Shown here piece by piece: positions 18,569 through 27,761 of a DNA stretch of 64,000 nucleotides (within the stretch, counting starts at the first letter, position 1; each line of letters begins with the position of its first letter). Origin of the DNA: Segetibacter sp. (lineage in GTDB: Bacteria > Bacteroidota > Bacteroidia > Chitinophagales > Chitinophagaceae). Position numbers and translations under genes: made by a program. The stretch lies in the NCBI RefSeq assembly GCF_025963695.1, contig NZ_JAOQAH010000085.1, positions 79,914 through 143,913 of the forward strand, read 5' to 3'. Under the pieces are notes generated by a model. It saw only the letters and a program-made list of their open reading frames with translations. It was not told the origin of the DNA and did not search any database.

Positions 18569-19561
18569 TTAAGTAAGCCTTGGAAGCTTGTAAGCATAAT
18601 ACAGCCACTTTAATACATTTTTTGTTTTCTCCATATCGCAAACCAACTGTTTTCGACTCATGTTTTTGTAATTTAACGGTTTGCCTAACTGCCGCTCTAA
18701 ACCGATCATCTTATCTATTACCACAACACCTCTGCTAATAACGAGGTGCATGGCAATAGCGAATTCTTCTTTTTTATGTTGCTGGTAGGGAAGGGCATAA
18801 ATGAGGCGGTTGCATTCCTTTACCCTCGACATAAATAATGCTTTCAATCTGCTGTAATCAGCACAACGGTCGGGAAGTGTAATGATGCCGTCGCGAAGGT
18901 CTTTACACATATCGAAAAGATCGTTTCCAAATTGCATCAAACTACCCACGTAAAACAATACTTTCCACATAGCCGCACTGGCGGGGTTTTCCATTATCTG
19001 GTGATAGATGATAACAGAGTGGCCACCTTTTGCATACGTTATGCGTTCAAGCTCCTCATCGTTTATTGCAGGGTCCGTTTGTTTTATGGTTTCCAGTTGT
19101 ATCTCAAACACATTTTTTGCGGCTGCAAGGTATTCCTTTTTGTTAGGTACATCTTTCAGCATAAAAGATTGTATTTCCTTGGCAACGTGTGCTGAAAAAG
19201 TTTGAGCCTGGTAGCGTTCAGGATGATAAGTAATTTCATTTATAGCATCCACATCCAGCCTGTCAATATCAAATAAGTCGTCGCCCACCGGTGTCAGTAT
19301 TCCAAAAAGCGTGGCTCTTTTTCTTTCAGGACTGGTGTAGTTTTCATTGTATAAATGTTTATAGCTTGAGCAGAGAATGGTAGGAATAAATAAGCCATAG
19401 TACTGTCTTATCTTTTTTAATTGCTCTTCATCAAAAGTACCTGCATGTTTTTTCTGTAGTTCTTCCAGATAAGGGTTTAAAAATGTATTGATGTAATGCT
19501 GCTGTATTTTTAATTCTTTCCTGAACCTTGTAATGGTTCTTAAGTAAGATAAGATTATCAT
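18569..19561 (-). CDS. Class I terpenoid-synthase-like protein
   Basis: This 330-residue, all-helical protein has no signal peptide. It carries D94-D95-L-F-D98 (DDxxD), preceded by a glycine, and N213-D-L-F-D217-M-C-K-D221, which lines up with the NSE/DTE metal motif or the second aspartate motif of prenyl synthases and is followed by RDGIITLP. The spacing of about 120 residues between the motifs fits class I isoprenoid synthases, which bind three Mg ions to ionise a prenyl diphosphate. Overall similarity to any named enzyme is low. Its neighbour codes a DxDD protein, so the pair may make a cyclic terpenoid. The function is inferred from motifs only. Confidence 0.65.
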   Translation of the reverse strand: MIILSYLRTITRFRKELKIQQHYINTFLNPYLEELQKKHAGTFDEEQLKKIRQYYGLFIPTILCSSYKHLYNENYTSPERKRATLFGILTPVGDDLFDIDRLDVDAINEITYHPERYQAQTFSAHVAKEIQSFMLKDVPNKKEYLAAAKNVFEIQLETIKQTDPAINDEELERITYAKGGHSVIIYHQIMENPASAAMWKVLFYVGSLMQFGNDLFDMCKDLRDGIITLPDRCADYSRLKALFMSRVKECNRLIYALPYQQHKKEEFAIAMHLVISRGVVVIDKMIGLERQLGKPLNYKNMSRKQLVCDMEKTKNVLKWLYYAYKLPRLT

Positions 19562-19688
19562 TTCTCATGCTGTTTCTGTAAGTGGGTAAAGATATTATAT
19601 TCTTAATTTGAGGTTGGGCTTTTAAAATATTGGAGCACCTGGTGCCAGCTAGCGGGTAAGCTTTTTGCTGCAAATTTTGTAAACGCTT

Positions 19689-20474
19689 ATGAGAAGTAAA
19701 GCCCACATCAAAAGTCATCCTATACATCCTATATTGGTATGTTTCCCCCTGGCGTTTTATATTGGCACCCTTGTGTTCGACTCACTGCGTATCATTAAAG
19801 ACGACGTTGCTTTCGGGTTAACCGGTCAATATCTTCATTCTGCGGGAATTATTGCTGCTGTGTGTGCTGCTATTCCGGGTATCATCGATTACACGTATAC
19901 AGTGCCGCCAAAAAGTTCAGCTAAACAGCGTGCAGCGACACATGGTATCGTAAATACTGCCGTCCTGCTCATATTTGGTATTGCTTTATACTGCAAGCAC
20001 ATCGATCATTTTCCGCCTTACATAGTTATTGGCTTAGAATTTATTGGGGTTGTGCTTACCTGTTATGCAGGTTGGTTGGGCGGAACCCTGGTACACAAAA
20101 ACCAGATCGGAATTGACGTACGGTATGCAAGCTCAGGCAAATGGAAAGAACAATACTTTGAAACGGCGTCGGGGCGATTAGAAGTCTGTGCAATTGATGA
20201 GCTGCAGGTTGACCAGATGAAACTTATACATGCAAAAGATAAACGTATAGTGGTTGCCAGGACAGAGCAAGGTTTTGTTGCTTTTGATGACCGCTGTTCA
20301 CATAAGGGAGGTTCTCTTGCCGGCGGCGCAATGATTTGCGGAACAGTACAATGCCCCTGGCACGGAAGCCAGTTCGATGTTGCAACAGGTGCAGTAAAAG
20401 CGGGGCCTGCAACCGGTAAAATTCCAACGTACCTCGTTACAGAAGGGGAGGGAAAGGTTTTTTTGATGTTGTAG
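19689..20474 (+). CDS. Membrane Rieske [2Fe-2S] protein with a DUF2231 domain
   Basis: The 261-residue protein has an N-terminal DUF2231 membrane domain (about 1-140, four helices, starting with HIKSHPIHPILVCFPLAFY). A C-terminal Rieske domain follows (about 165-260) with cluster motifs CSHKGG and CPWHGSQFD (two Cys, two His). It is a probable electron carrier anchored in the inner membrane. It is divergent from the terpenoid-synthase-like gene, with 127 bases between starts, so the two may share a control region. Its redox partner is unknown. Confidence 0.9.
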   Translation: MRSKAHIKSHPIHPILVCFPLAFYIGTLVFDSLRIIKDDVAFGLTGQYLHSAGIIAAVCAAIPGIIDYTYTVPPKSSAKQRAATHGIVNTAVLLIFGIALYCKHIDHFPPYIVIGLEFIGVVLTCYAGWLGGTLVHKNQIGIDVRYASSGKWKEQYFETASGRLEVCAIDELQVDQMKLIHAKDKRIVVARTEQGFVAFDDRCSHKGGSLAGGAMICGTVQCPWHGSQFDVATGAVKAGPATGKIPTYLVTEGEGKVFLML

Positions 20475-20628
20475 AGAAGGCGGAAACTGGTAGTTAAAAA
20501 CTAAATTGGGAGGTCGCAGGGAGAAAGTTTTTTTTGTGTACCAGCTAACCTCTTTGTTTGGGCTCCGGTTGCGGCGCTCCGTTCAGGTTTTCATCTTTAT
20601 TGTACCTTTTTTCCATAATAATAGCCCT

Positions 20629-21522
20629 TTACGAAACACGAACTTCGTTTGTAATGTATACTTTTTCACCTACTGCCACCACCATTTCGCAAGGCCCCTC
20701 AAAGCCATTTCCTGTTTCAAATGTTTTTAGTTCCATCTCAATTTCCTCCCAAACCGATTCTTTTTCGGCGTCTGGCAATCCGCTTAGCATTTGGTGTAAC
20801 GCACCAAAAGATTCCTTTTCAAATCGAACACATTCTTTCGCTGATGGAAGCAGCAAAGGAGAGTTAACGCGTTCTGACTGTACATTTTTGAAGCCCGCTT
20901 GTTGAAAGGTTTTTTCAATAATACCTTCGGCTCCTAAACTAAATGGACCGGGCTGACCGGGTAGAGGTGGTGGTAGCTTTGCACGATTGCGAATAATAGA
21001 AACGGGTACCGAGAAAAATTTATTTTTTTCAGGAGTTGAATAAACGATGGCCGCAACTTTACCGCCGGGCTTCAACACCCGCAACATTTCTTTTAAGGCT
21101 TTTTGCTGGTCTGGAAAATAGATAAGGCCGACTCTTGAAATAACTGCATCGAAAGTTTCATCTTGTAATGTTAGATTTTCGCCGTCCATAACCTTCGTCT
21201 CTATGTTGTTTAGCCCGGCTTGTTGCGCCATTTTCCGGGCAAATTCCAAAATATTCGAAGAAATGTCCGTTGCCAAAACATAACCAGACGGTCCCACTTT
21301 CCTGGCCGTTGTTATAGATTGTTCACCGGCTCCAGCGGCAACGTCAAGTACCCGGTGGCCAGTTGCAATACCAGCCATTTCTACCATTTTATCCGTCGCT
21401 GGCCCCAACCATTTATTTAGCGTGTTGCTCCATTTATACCATGCTTCTGCTGCCGACTGCCACTGATCGTGGGTAGTGTTCTTGTATTTTACCGGGTCAA
21501 ATGGAGGCGTAGCTGTTTCCAT
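20629..21522 (-). CDS. SAM-dependent methyltransferase (UbiE-like)
   Basis: The 297-residue protein has a class I methyltransferase fold. Motif I is RVLDVAAGAGEQS, motif II is VLATDISSNILEFA, and motif IV-V is FDAVISRVGLIYFPDQQKALKEMLRVLKPGGK. It resembles the UbiE/COQ5 and arsenite-methyltransferase-like groups. The substrate cannot be read from the sequence. It is a single gene, convergent with the Rieske gene. Confidence 0.88.
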   Translation of the reverse strand: METATPPFDPVKYKNTTHDQWQSAAEAWYKWSNTLNKWLGPATDKMVEMAGIATGHRVLDVAAGAGEQSITTARKVGPSGYVLATDISSNILEFARKMAQQAGLNNIETKVMDGENLTLQDETFDAVISRVGLIYFPDQQKALKEMLRVLKPGGKVAAIVYSTPEKNKFFSVPVSIIRNRAKLPPPLPGQPGPFSLGAEGIIEKTFQQAGFKNVQSERVNSPLLLPSAKECVRFEKESFGALHQMLSGLPDAEKESVWEEIEMELKTFETGNGFEGPCEMVVAVGEKVYITNEVRVS

Positions 21523-21914
21523 AATAGAGTTGATTTATTAAACTTGATTTTAAAAAAGAGCAAACTCCAAACGCTGCTGGCGTCCAGCTCTCTTGGGGAT
21601 ATAGAAAGATAAATACTTTCTGTAACTTTTAAAATAGGTGCAAAAAAATGGTTGAGAAGGTGGCAAGTAGTTATGGGCCTGGCAAAAACCCATGGGTGTT
21701 CGGAATGGTTGTTGACTTGGTTGAATAGGGAATTGCCGCCAACCGCTGGGTGATTTGATGTAAACAGCAAGTTGTTCTAATGTTAGTTGGGTTTGTGTTG
21801 GATGCTATCTGACTTGTTGATGAAATTATACATAGTTAAAAAAACACTTTCCCATTTTATATTGGTTCAACCATTGTTTGCCATAATTGTAAAAATTATA
21901 ATACTCATTAAACA
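21523..21914. other. Intergenic region, nothing recognised
   Basis: In this 392-base A/T-rich stretch I see no convincing gene, repeat copy or terminator. Confidence 0.4.
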
Positions 21915-22187
21915 ATGCTGACACTTAATATCTGGAATGTCCTCGCACTTATCTCCTTAGTTTTATTAGTACTGTTCTCAAAAAATAGAAATGCTGTTTG
22001 GGCCGGCCTTGCGGGAGGCTTCATAGTAGGATTAATTATCGCAATCATTTATTCATTTAAAGGAAATGGTTTTCCGTGGGTAGTATTAATGAAAGCTGCA
22101 ATCATTGGAATACTTGCTGGTTCATTAGTAGCATTTGTTGCGGGATTGTCGAAGAAGTCAAAAGCTGCTAAGCAAGGCGAACTATAG
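21915..22187 (+). CDS. Small membrane protein
   Basis: The 90-residue protein has three hydrophobic segments (about 7-20, 29-47 and 58-80) and a lysine-rich C-terminal tail (KKSKAAKQ), so it is probably an inner-membrane protein. The codon use is protein-like and an A/T-rich leader precedes the ATG. I recognise no family and give no function. A hairpin (22199-22226) just after the stop may end its transcript. Confidence 0.6.
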   Translation: MLTLNIWNVLALISLVLLVLFSKNRNAVWAGLAGGFIVGLIIAIIYSFKGNGFPWVVLMKAAIIGILAGSLVAFVAGLSKKSKAAKQGEL

Positions 22188-22189
22188 CT

Positions 22190-22327
22190 TCATCCAGACA
22201 TCCCGGATATTTTCCTGGCCGGGATGCTGCTGTTCCTACAGTTTTTATAGACGATGATGGTCAGGCTTACCTGTTTTTGGGTAATACCACACTTCATTAT
22301 GTAAGGCGAAAGGACAATATGCTATAA
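22190..22327 (+). pseudogene. Relic of a GH43 glycoside hydrolase
   Basis: The frame reads PTVFIDDDGQAYLF, LGNTTLHYV and DNM before a stop. This is the characteristic segment around the catalytic aspartate of family 43 glycosidases (arabinofuranosidases and xylosidases). Only about 40 residues remain, with no start and no rest of the domain, so this is a gene fragment. It overlaps the CATCCCGG/CCGGGATG hairpin at 22199-22226. Confidence 0.6.
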
Positions 22328-22354
22328 ATGGATCGCTCCCATTTATAGTTCGAT

Positions 22355-23350
22355 TTATTGATTCAAAATATGTTCAATCCTGTCTAATTCTTCCTCGTTA
22401 AAAATGGTTCTGGAGTAAGCCTGGAGACAATCTTCGAGTTGCTCTAATTTGCTGACACCAATCAATACTGATGTGATTCGTTCGTCTTTAAGTAACCATG
22501 AAAGAGCCATCTGGGCAAGGGTTTGTCCTCTCTCCTGGGCGATGTAATTTAACCTTGCAATTTTATCTACCGTTTCAGGTGTTACCTGGTTTTCCTGCAA
22601 AAATCCGGTAGGTTTTGCCGCCCGTGAGTCTTCGGGTATTCCCTTCAGATATTTGTTTGTTAGCAATCCCTGCGCAAGTGGTGAGAATGGGATACAGCCG
22701 ACTCCTTCACGCTCAAGTAAACTTAGCAAGCCGCCCTCAACCCACCGCTCAAACATAGAATATTTAGGCTGGTGAATAATACAAGGAGTTCCTAAATCCT
22801 TTAAAATTTGCATAGCCCTTTCCGCCTCCGGAAGCTGGTAATTAGATATTCCCACATAAAGTGCTTTTCCTTGCCTGACTATCAAATCTAAAGCACCCAT
22901 TGTTTCCTCAAGGGGCGTGGTTGGGTCTGGCCGATGACTGTAAAAAATATCTACATAATCAAGCCTCATCCTTCTGAGACTTTGGTCCAGACTGGATATA
23001 AGATATTTTTTTGAACCCCACTCACCATACGGCCCTTCCCACATTTTATAGCCCGCTTTTGAAGAAATAATCATTTCATCCCTGTAACCTTCAAAATCTT
23101 TTTTAAGAATGTGTCCAAAGTTTTCTTCGGCCGAGCCCGGAGGCGGGCCGTAGTTATTTGCAAGGTCAAAATGTGTGATGCCGCTATCAAAGGCGTGCTG
23201 TAAAATTTTGCGGCAGTTTTTGTAATCATCAACGTCACCGAAGTTGTGCCAAAGCCCAAGCGAAATTGCCGGAAGCAATAATCCACTTCTTCCGCAACGT
23301 CTATATTCCATTGTTTTATATCTTTCTGCCGATGGTGTGTACGATGACAT
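22355..23350 (-). CDS. yghZ: Aldo/keto reductase, L-glyceraldehyde 3-phosphate reductase-like (YghZ)
   Basis: The 331-residue protein follows E. coli YghZ along its length. It has ERY..MEYRRCGRSGLLLPA, SLGLWHNFG, HFDLANNYGPPPGSAEENFG, YVDIFYSHRPD, GISNY and the NADP-binding ITSVLIGVSKLEQLE. The catalytic tyrosine is in NNYG, with lysine in SSKAGY. The family reduces aldehydes such as L-glyceraldehyde 3-phosphate and methylglyoxal using NADPH. It is cytoplasmic and appears to be a single gene. Confidence 0.92.
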   Translation of the reverse strand: MSSYTPSAERYKTMEYRRCGRSGLLLPAISLGLWHNFGDVDDYKNCRKILQHAFDSGITHFDLANNYGPPPGSAEENFGHILKKDFEGYRDEMIISSKAGYKMWEGPYGEWGSKKYLISSLDQSLRRMRLDYVDIFYSHRPDPTTPLEETMGALDLIVRQGKALYVGISNYQLPEAERAMQILKDLGTPCIIHQPKYSMFERWVEGGLLSLLEREGVGCIPFSPLAQGLLTNKYLKGIPEDSRAAKPTGFLQENQVTPETVDKIARLNYIAQERGQTLAQMALSWLLKDERITSVLIGVSKLEQLEDCLQAYSRTIFNEEELDRIEHILNQ

Positions 23351-23539
23351 ATATTATTGGTATTTATTCTTAAAAATAATGCATATCTCTTTTTTGCCTG
23401 CGGAGGGTTTATTTATGCGTTCTTAAAACTGAAAAAATCAGGCCTGAATCAACTTTGCAGATACGATTCGCCGAAAACATAACGCATGCAAAAAAGGCAT
23501 ACATGTTGTATAAGACCAACTATAACAAACTGGTATTTT

Positions 23540-24178
23540 ATGAAAAACGCTTTTTTACTAGTCGCTTCTTTGATTTTTTCTACGGTGTCATTTCCATTTG
23601 AGAGCATTGGACAAAATACTACAACAAAAAATTCACTAACTAATTTTGAGGCACTCCACAAGGGAAGTGCAATACAACTTTCGTGGACCGCATTATACGA
23701 AACTGATTTAACCAGCCACGAAATTCAAAAGAGTGCAAACGGCTCATCTTTTACAAATATTGGAACTCTTGTGGCTCAAAATAATGCCGGTTCGTACCGC
23801 TATACTTTTTTAGACGCCAGTCCTGTTGAAGGCCTTAATTATTATCGTTTGCGTACCCTCGATAAGAGAGGCTATGAAACTTTTAGCAATATCATAGAGG
23901 TCGATAGGGGCTTTGGTCGAACAAATGTTATGGTGCTTCCTAATCCTGTCAGGGGCGGTGTGCTCAACCTGCAGTTAAGCAACATTAATAGTGGAAAGTA
24001 TGCAATCAGTCTGTACAGCAACTCGGGTCAAAAAGTTTTTGCCCCCTCCCTTGACTTATCAAATGGTTCGTTAACTCAGACAATTAATCTTCCCCAAAAT
24101 CTTGGTCGCGGAATCTATTTCTTACAGTTTTCCAACGGGGGTGATACAAGGATCAATAAGCAAGTGTTGCTGCAATAG
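23540..24178 (+). CDS. Secreted protein with a T9SS C-terminal sorting domain
   Basis: The ATG at 23540 is chosen because it gives a signal peptide (MKNAFLLVASLIFSTVSF). The frame is open 18 codons further. The middle (about 35-120) is a fibronectin-like region (FEALHKGSAIQLSWTALYE, YYRLRTLDKRGYETFSNI). The C-terminal 75 residues (VMVLPNPVRGGVLNLQL to IYFLQFSNGGDTRINKQVLLQ) are a type A sorting domain that directs export through the type IX secretion system and cell-surface attachment. No enzymatic domain is present. Confidence 0.88.
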   Translation: MKNAFLLVASLIFSTVSFPFESIGQNTTTKNSLTNFEALHKGSAIQLSWTALYETDLTSHEIQKSANGSSFTNIGTLVAQNNAGSYRYTFLDASPVEGLNYYRLRTLDKRGYETFSNIIEVDRGFGRTNVMVLPNPVRGGVLNLQLSNINSGKYAISLYSNSGQKVFAPSLDLSNGSLTQTINLPQNLGRGIYFLQFSNGGDTRINKQVLLQ

Positions 24179-24636
24179 AAGTTTTTTGATTTCTGAAACA
24201 TGTAGGTGTGCCTTTTTCCCTTTTTTTACCCTGCGTAAAATGGATACAAACAACTTTATTATAAGTAAAGGCTTCACCGGTATATCAATCTCTGCAACTA
24301 ATGTTGGCCTTATGCGGCAGTACGAGAAATAAAATCTACTAATCTTAATTTTATTGAGGCAGTTGGCGCTTTGTTTAGCCACTTTTTCGAGATTGAGATT
24401 TACAAAAGAAAGTTTCATTGCTGCGGCATTTCAATTCAGAATTAGATACTGATACTCCTCCCGGGGCCCTTGTGAATTTAGAAGGCTACTTTAAATGATT
24501 GTCTCTCACACAGCTGTTAATGTAGTCTGGTTTCCAGGGAGTGAAAAATTACACGGACTTGCATTTGAACTAGCTGTTCAGCTTGGAACAGATTTTATAG
24601 CACACTATCTTTATTTATCTAACTAAATCAACTTTT
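24179..24636. other. Intergenic region, nothing firm
   Basis: In this 458-base stretch a 43-codon frame starts at 24495 (MIVSHTAVNVVWFPGSEKL), but nothing in it is recognised and it may be chance. No repeat copy or terminator was found. Confidence 0.35.
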
Positions 24637-25188
24637 ATGGTAGAAAATTTGAACAGCCTCGTAAAACAAAATGCCGATGCCCTTATCATACACAATACGG
24701 CCATTCCTAATGAACGAAATGAAGAAGCAGTGCAGGAAGCTAGCACTGCCATAGAGAATTCTTTGAAAACGTCTTTATCTGGTGGAAACGTAAAGGAAGT
24801 AGCTAATCTTTTTAATGGTACTGGCGAGAACGTTGCAGCGAGCCCTGTTACACAACAAGCTACCGGAACTTTCATGGACCGGTTGCAAAGCCGCTTCGGC
24901 CTGAACGTGCAACAGGCAGCGAACATAGCTAACAACTTAATACCAACGGTGTTAAAGAGACTGGTACAAAAAACAGCGGACCCTGCAGACAACAGCTTTA
25001 ATATCCAAAAGATTTTTAGCGAGGTGAGTGGCGGAAAAACGGATGGCCTGAACGTTCAGGCGATGATGACAAAGTTTAAAGGAAGTATGGATAAAGATGG
25101 TGATGGCGATGTAGATCTTGATGATCTGAAAGCATTTTTTACTGGGAATGGTGGGGTAGTTGACAAAATAAAAGGACTTTTTAAATAG
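24637..25188 (+). CDS. EF-hand-containing protein of unknown function
   Basis: The 183-residue, mostly helical protein has no signal peptide. Residues 152-163 (DKDGDGDVDLDD) form a canonical 12-residue calcium-binding EF-hand loop, followed by a helix. The middle (FMDRLQSRFGLNVQQAANIANNLIPTVLKRL) resembles DUF937-type bacterial proteins. Only one EF loop is present. It may be a calcium-responsive cytoplasmic protein. No pathway is suggested by its neighbours. Confidence 0.75.
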   Translation: MVENLNSLVKQNADALIIHNTAIPNERNEEAVQEASTAIENSLKTSLSGGNVKEVANLFNGTGENVAASPVTQQATGTFMDRLQSRFGLNVQQAANIANNLIPTVLKRLVQKTADPADNSFNIQKIFSEVSGGKTDGLNVQAMMTKFKGSMDKDGDGDVDLDDLKAFFTGNGGVVDKIKGLFK

Positions 25189-25224
25189 GCAGGATCTAAA
25201 AGGAGTGATCAGGAAGGAAGAAGT

Positions 25225-25449
25225 ATGTTCCTACGGCTGAATACTCTAAAACATATTGTTTTCAACCTGGTGAATAGCAGACGTGTTCACCAGGAATTGT
25301 GGGGAAAAGGAAACAGCAAATGGGGGCCGGTTGTTGAAACCGATGATGTAAACAAAGCATTAAATGGAAAAGTATTGGAAAAGTTTTTGGCTACACCGGA
25401 CTTTTATTTCGAAACCTTGGAATTGATAGCATATCAGGCAAGAGAATAA
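25225..25449 (+). CDS. Small hypothetical protein
   Basis: This 74-codon frame starts 36 bases after the EF-hand gene, with an A/G-rich leader. The composition is protein-like (HQELWGKGNSKWGPVVETDD, LEKFLATPDFYFETLELIA). I recognise no domain. It could be cotranscribed with the EF-hand gene. Confidence 0.45.
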   Translation: MFLRLNTLKHIVFNLVNSRRVHQELWGKGNSKWGPVVETDDVNKALNGKVLEKFLATPDFYFETLELIAYQARE

Positions 25450-25490
25450 CAGTAAGAGATAGCGTAAAACCTGGTATGTAGTAGTTGTAA

Positions 25491-26855
25491 TTATCTTTTA
25501 AACGCTTTAATCACTTCCGGCAGAAAAATATTGGGATCCAATTCATTCCCTTTTTCGAGCGCTAGCCGAACGACCACTAATTTTTCCGAAGGTATAATCC
25601 ATACATATTGACCTTCATAACCCTGGCAACGATAGCAGTCATCTGGTACAAGAGGATACTTTTTGGGTGCATGAGCGGTAGCTTTATTAAGCCAGCAGTG
25701 AGCGCCATAACTTCCTTCTTTTTTAGCAGTTTTGGCAGTGGTTGGATTGGTAGTGAAACTGACCCAACCTTCGGGCAAGATTCTTTCGCCGTTCCAAATA
25801 CCATCATTTAAATACAGTAAGCCAAAACGTGCCCAGTCAGATGCGGTTGCAAAACAATAAGATGAGCCTACAAAAGTGCCGCTGGCATCTACTTCAAAAA
25901 CGGTATTATTCATTCCGATTTTATGAAACAACTGGTCGTAGGGAAAGCGATGATAATCTGCTTCGTCAACGATACTTCGAATGATATTGGAGAGAATGTT
26001 TGTTGAACCACTTGAATAATAGAATTTGGAGCCCGGCTCATCTTTAAGTTTTTTGTGGATGGCAAACCGGCCCATATTTTTTTCCTGGTACAGCATGTTT
26101 GTTGCGTCGCTGGGGGCCATGTAGTATTCCCACCATTTTAGACCGCTGCTCATATTAAGGAGATGAGCTATAGTAATTTTGCTTCTTTCGTCGTTTTGCC
26201 ATTCTGCTATAGGTGCAGGTGCATAAATATCAAGCTTATTTTGTTGTACCAGGATGCCGATGAGTGCACTGGTGATACTTTTGGCCATAGACCACCCGGC
26301 TAGTTTTGTGTTAGCTGAAAACCCTTCAGCATATTGTTCGGCAACAATTTCTCCGTCATACACTACCACAACAGCCCTTGTACCTCTTTTGTTCCCGACA
26401 TCAAAGAATGCTTCAGCTAAAGCGGCCTTTAATTGTTCATGATCAATGAGCGGACTACCAGTACTTTTTACTTTATTTGCAAGTGGCCAATTAAATGTTC
26501 CTGTGGTTACTATCGGACCGGTTATTATTGTACTTGCCTGTTCTATTAACTCTCTTTCTTCTACTCCAATTATCAGAGTCGCACCCAATCCCTCTCTATA
26601 AACAGCTTTCATTTTTGCCAGTCCCAGCACTGTACCCGTTACGGATCTCTCCTGTTTGTTAATTATATAACTCCCAAGGTTTAGAGGAAATGACCCTAGT
26701 TCGTTCTTAATAATATCTTCAGCCAATCTTTCGCAAACAAAAACATTAGAGCACATTACTTTAGCTCCGTATCCGGCGATGATAGGAAATACTTTTGTAA
26801 CCAGGAAAATTCCGATTGACAAAAACAATAATAGAAGTAGGAGATACAGCAGCAT
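25491..26855 (-). CDS. Serine hydrolase of the beta-lactamase (class C) / penicillin-binding family
   Basis: The 454-residue protein has one N-terminal membrane helix (1-20), a region of about 110 residues, then a beta-lactamase-related domain. The active-site SxxK is S-M-A-K in GWSMAKSITSALIG. The second motif YxS/N is in YYSSGSTNILS. The fold resembles class C beta-lactamases and esterase-type EstB proteins. It likely acts in the periplasm on an ester or peptide. Antibiotic hydrolysis cannot be assumed. Confidence 0.85.
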   Translation of the reverse strand: MLLYLLLLLLFLSIGIFLVTKVFPIIAGYGAKVMCSNVFVCERLAEDIIKNELGSFPLNLGSYIINKQERSVTGTVLGLAKMKAVYREGLGATLIIGVEERELIEQASTIITGPIVTTGTFNWPLANKVKSTGSPLIDHEQLKAALAEAFFDVGNKRGTRAVVVVYDGEIVAEQYAEGFSANTKLAGWSMAKSITSALIGILVQQNKLDIYAPAPIAEWQNDERSKITIAHLLNMSSGLKWWEYYMAPSDATNMLYQEKNMGRFAIHKKLKDEPGSKFYYSSGSTNILSNIIRSIVDEADYHRFPYDQLFHKIGMNNTVFEVDASGTFVGSSYCFATASDWARFGLLYLNDGIWNGERILPEGWVSFTTNPTTAKTAKKEGSYGAHCWLNKATAHAPKKYPLVPDDCYRCQGYEGQYVWIIPSEKLVVVRLALEKGNELDPNIFLPEVIKAFKR

Positions 26856-26927
26856 TCGGTTGTTGTCTAAATATGGAAGTTAGTGCCCTTTTTTCATTTC
26901 ACTATCCCGGTCGCAGTTCTTTTTAAA

Positions 26928-27761
26928 CTAGGTAAAGGCAAAGGCTAACTGAGATGTAAGTGAGGAATGCGCTAATCTTAGTTTTCGATTTACGGGGCCG
27001 TAAATATTGTACACGGGCGTTTCTTCGAATCGGGATGCTACAACGATTTCTACTCCCTTGGCATTTTCGTCAAAAAGCTTCTGTACCAGTACAGGGCAAT
27101 TATTATTCTTTGAAAGGTGGGAAAGAATAAGGTGGGTCATAAAAGCAGGCCGGTGATGGTTAAACAGGTCCAAAGCCTGGGTATTGCTTAGGTGTCCATT
27201 TCCACCGCTTATTCGCTTTTTGAGGAAGTAGGGATAATTTCCTTCTTCAAGCATTCCCTCATCGAAGTTGGCTTCTAAAAAGGCTGCGTGGCAATTTTTG
27301 AAGTGCTTTATTAAATTTTTACAAGGAGCGCCTATGTCGGTAAAAACACCCACGTTTACTTTGTTGTATTCAACAACAAAACTATAAGGGTCACATGCAT
27401 CGTGCAGTTTTGCGAAGGCAGTAATAGCGAGTTCACCTATAAGGATAGGTTCATCGGGCACAAAGGATTTTACCAGATGTTCCGGCATGTTAAAATGACA
27501 CTGCAAAAGTGTAGGCGCGGTTATGTAAACAGGGACCTCGTATTTCTTTGCAAGCGTACAAATTCCCTTGATGTGGTCGCTATGTTCATGCGATACAAAA
27601 ACTGCTTTTATTTTCTGGATGTTCAATCCAAGCCGCTTCAATCGTTTTTCAACCTCGCGGCAAGAGATTCCTACATCAACCAAAATTGCTTCATTTTGGT
27701 TGCCTACGTAGTAGCAATTGCCATTGCTGCCAGAGTTGAGAGAAGTGATAAATAAGGACAT
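26928..27761 (-). CDS. MBL-fold hydrolase, YycJ/WalJ-like
   Basis: The 277-residue metallo-beta-lactamase-fold protein starts with SLNSGSNGNCYYVG and has the zinc motif FVSHEHSDHIKG, then the aspartate in VGVFTDIG and a late histidine pair in LILSHLS. The family includes YycJ/WalJ nucleases, thought to act in DNA repair or cell-wall control. No partner YycHI genes are present. It is cytoplasmic. Confidence 0.88.
   Translation of the reverse strand: MSLFITSLNSGSNGNCYYVGNQNEAILVDVGISCREVEKRLKRLGLNIQKIKAVFVSHEHSDHIKGICTLAKKYEVPVYITAPTLLQCHFNMPEHLVKSFVPDEPILIGELAITAFAKLHDACDPYSFVVEYNKVNVGVFTDIGAPCKNLIKHFKNCHAAFLEANFDEGMLEEGNYPYFLKKRISGGNGHLSNTQALDLFNHHRPAFMTHLILSHLSKNNNCPVLVQKLFDENAKGVEIVVASRFEETPVYNIYGPVNRKLRLAHSSLTSQLAFAFT

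Noticed and set aside
24495..24626. 43-codon frame before the EF-hand gene
   Set aside because: No homology recognised and no supporting context.
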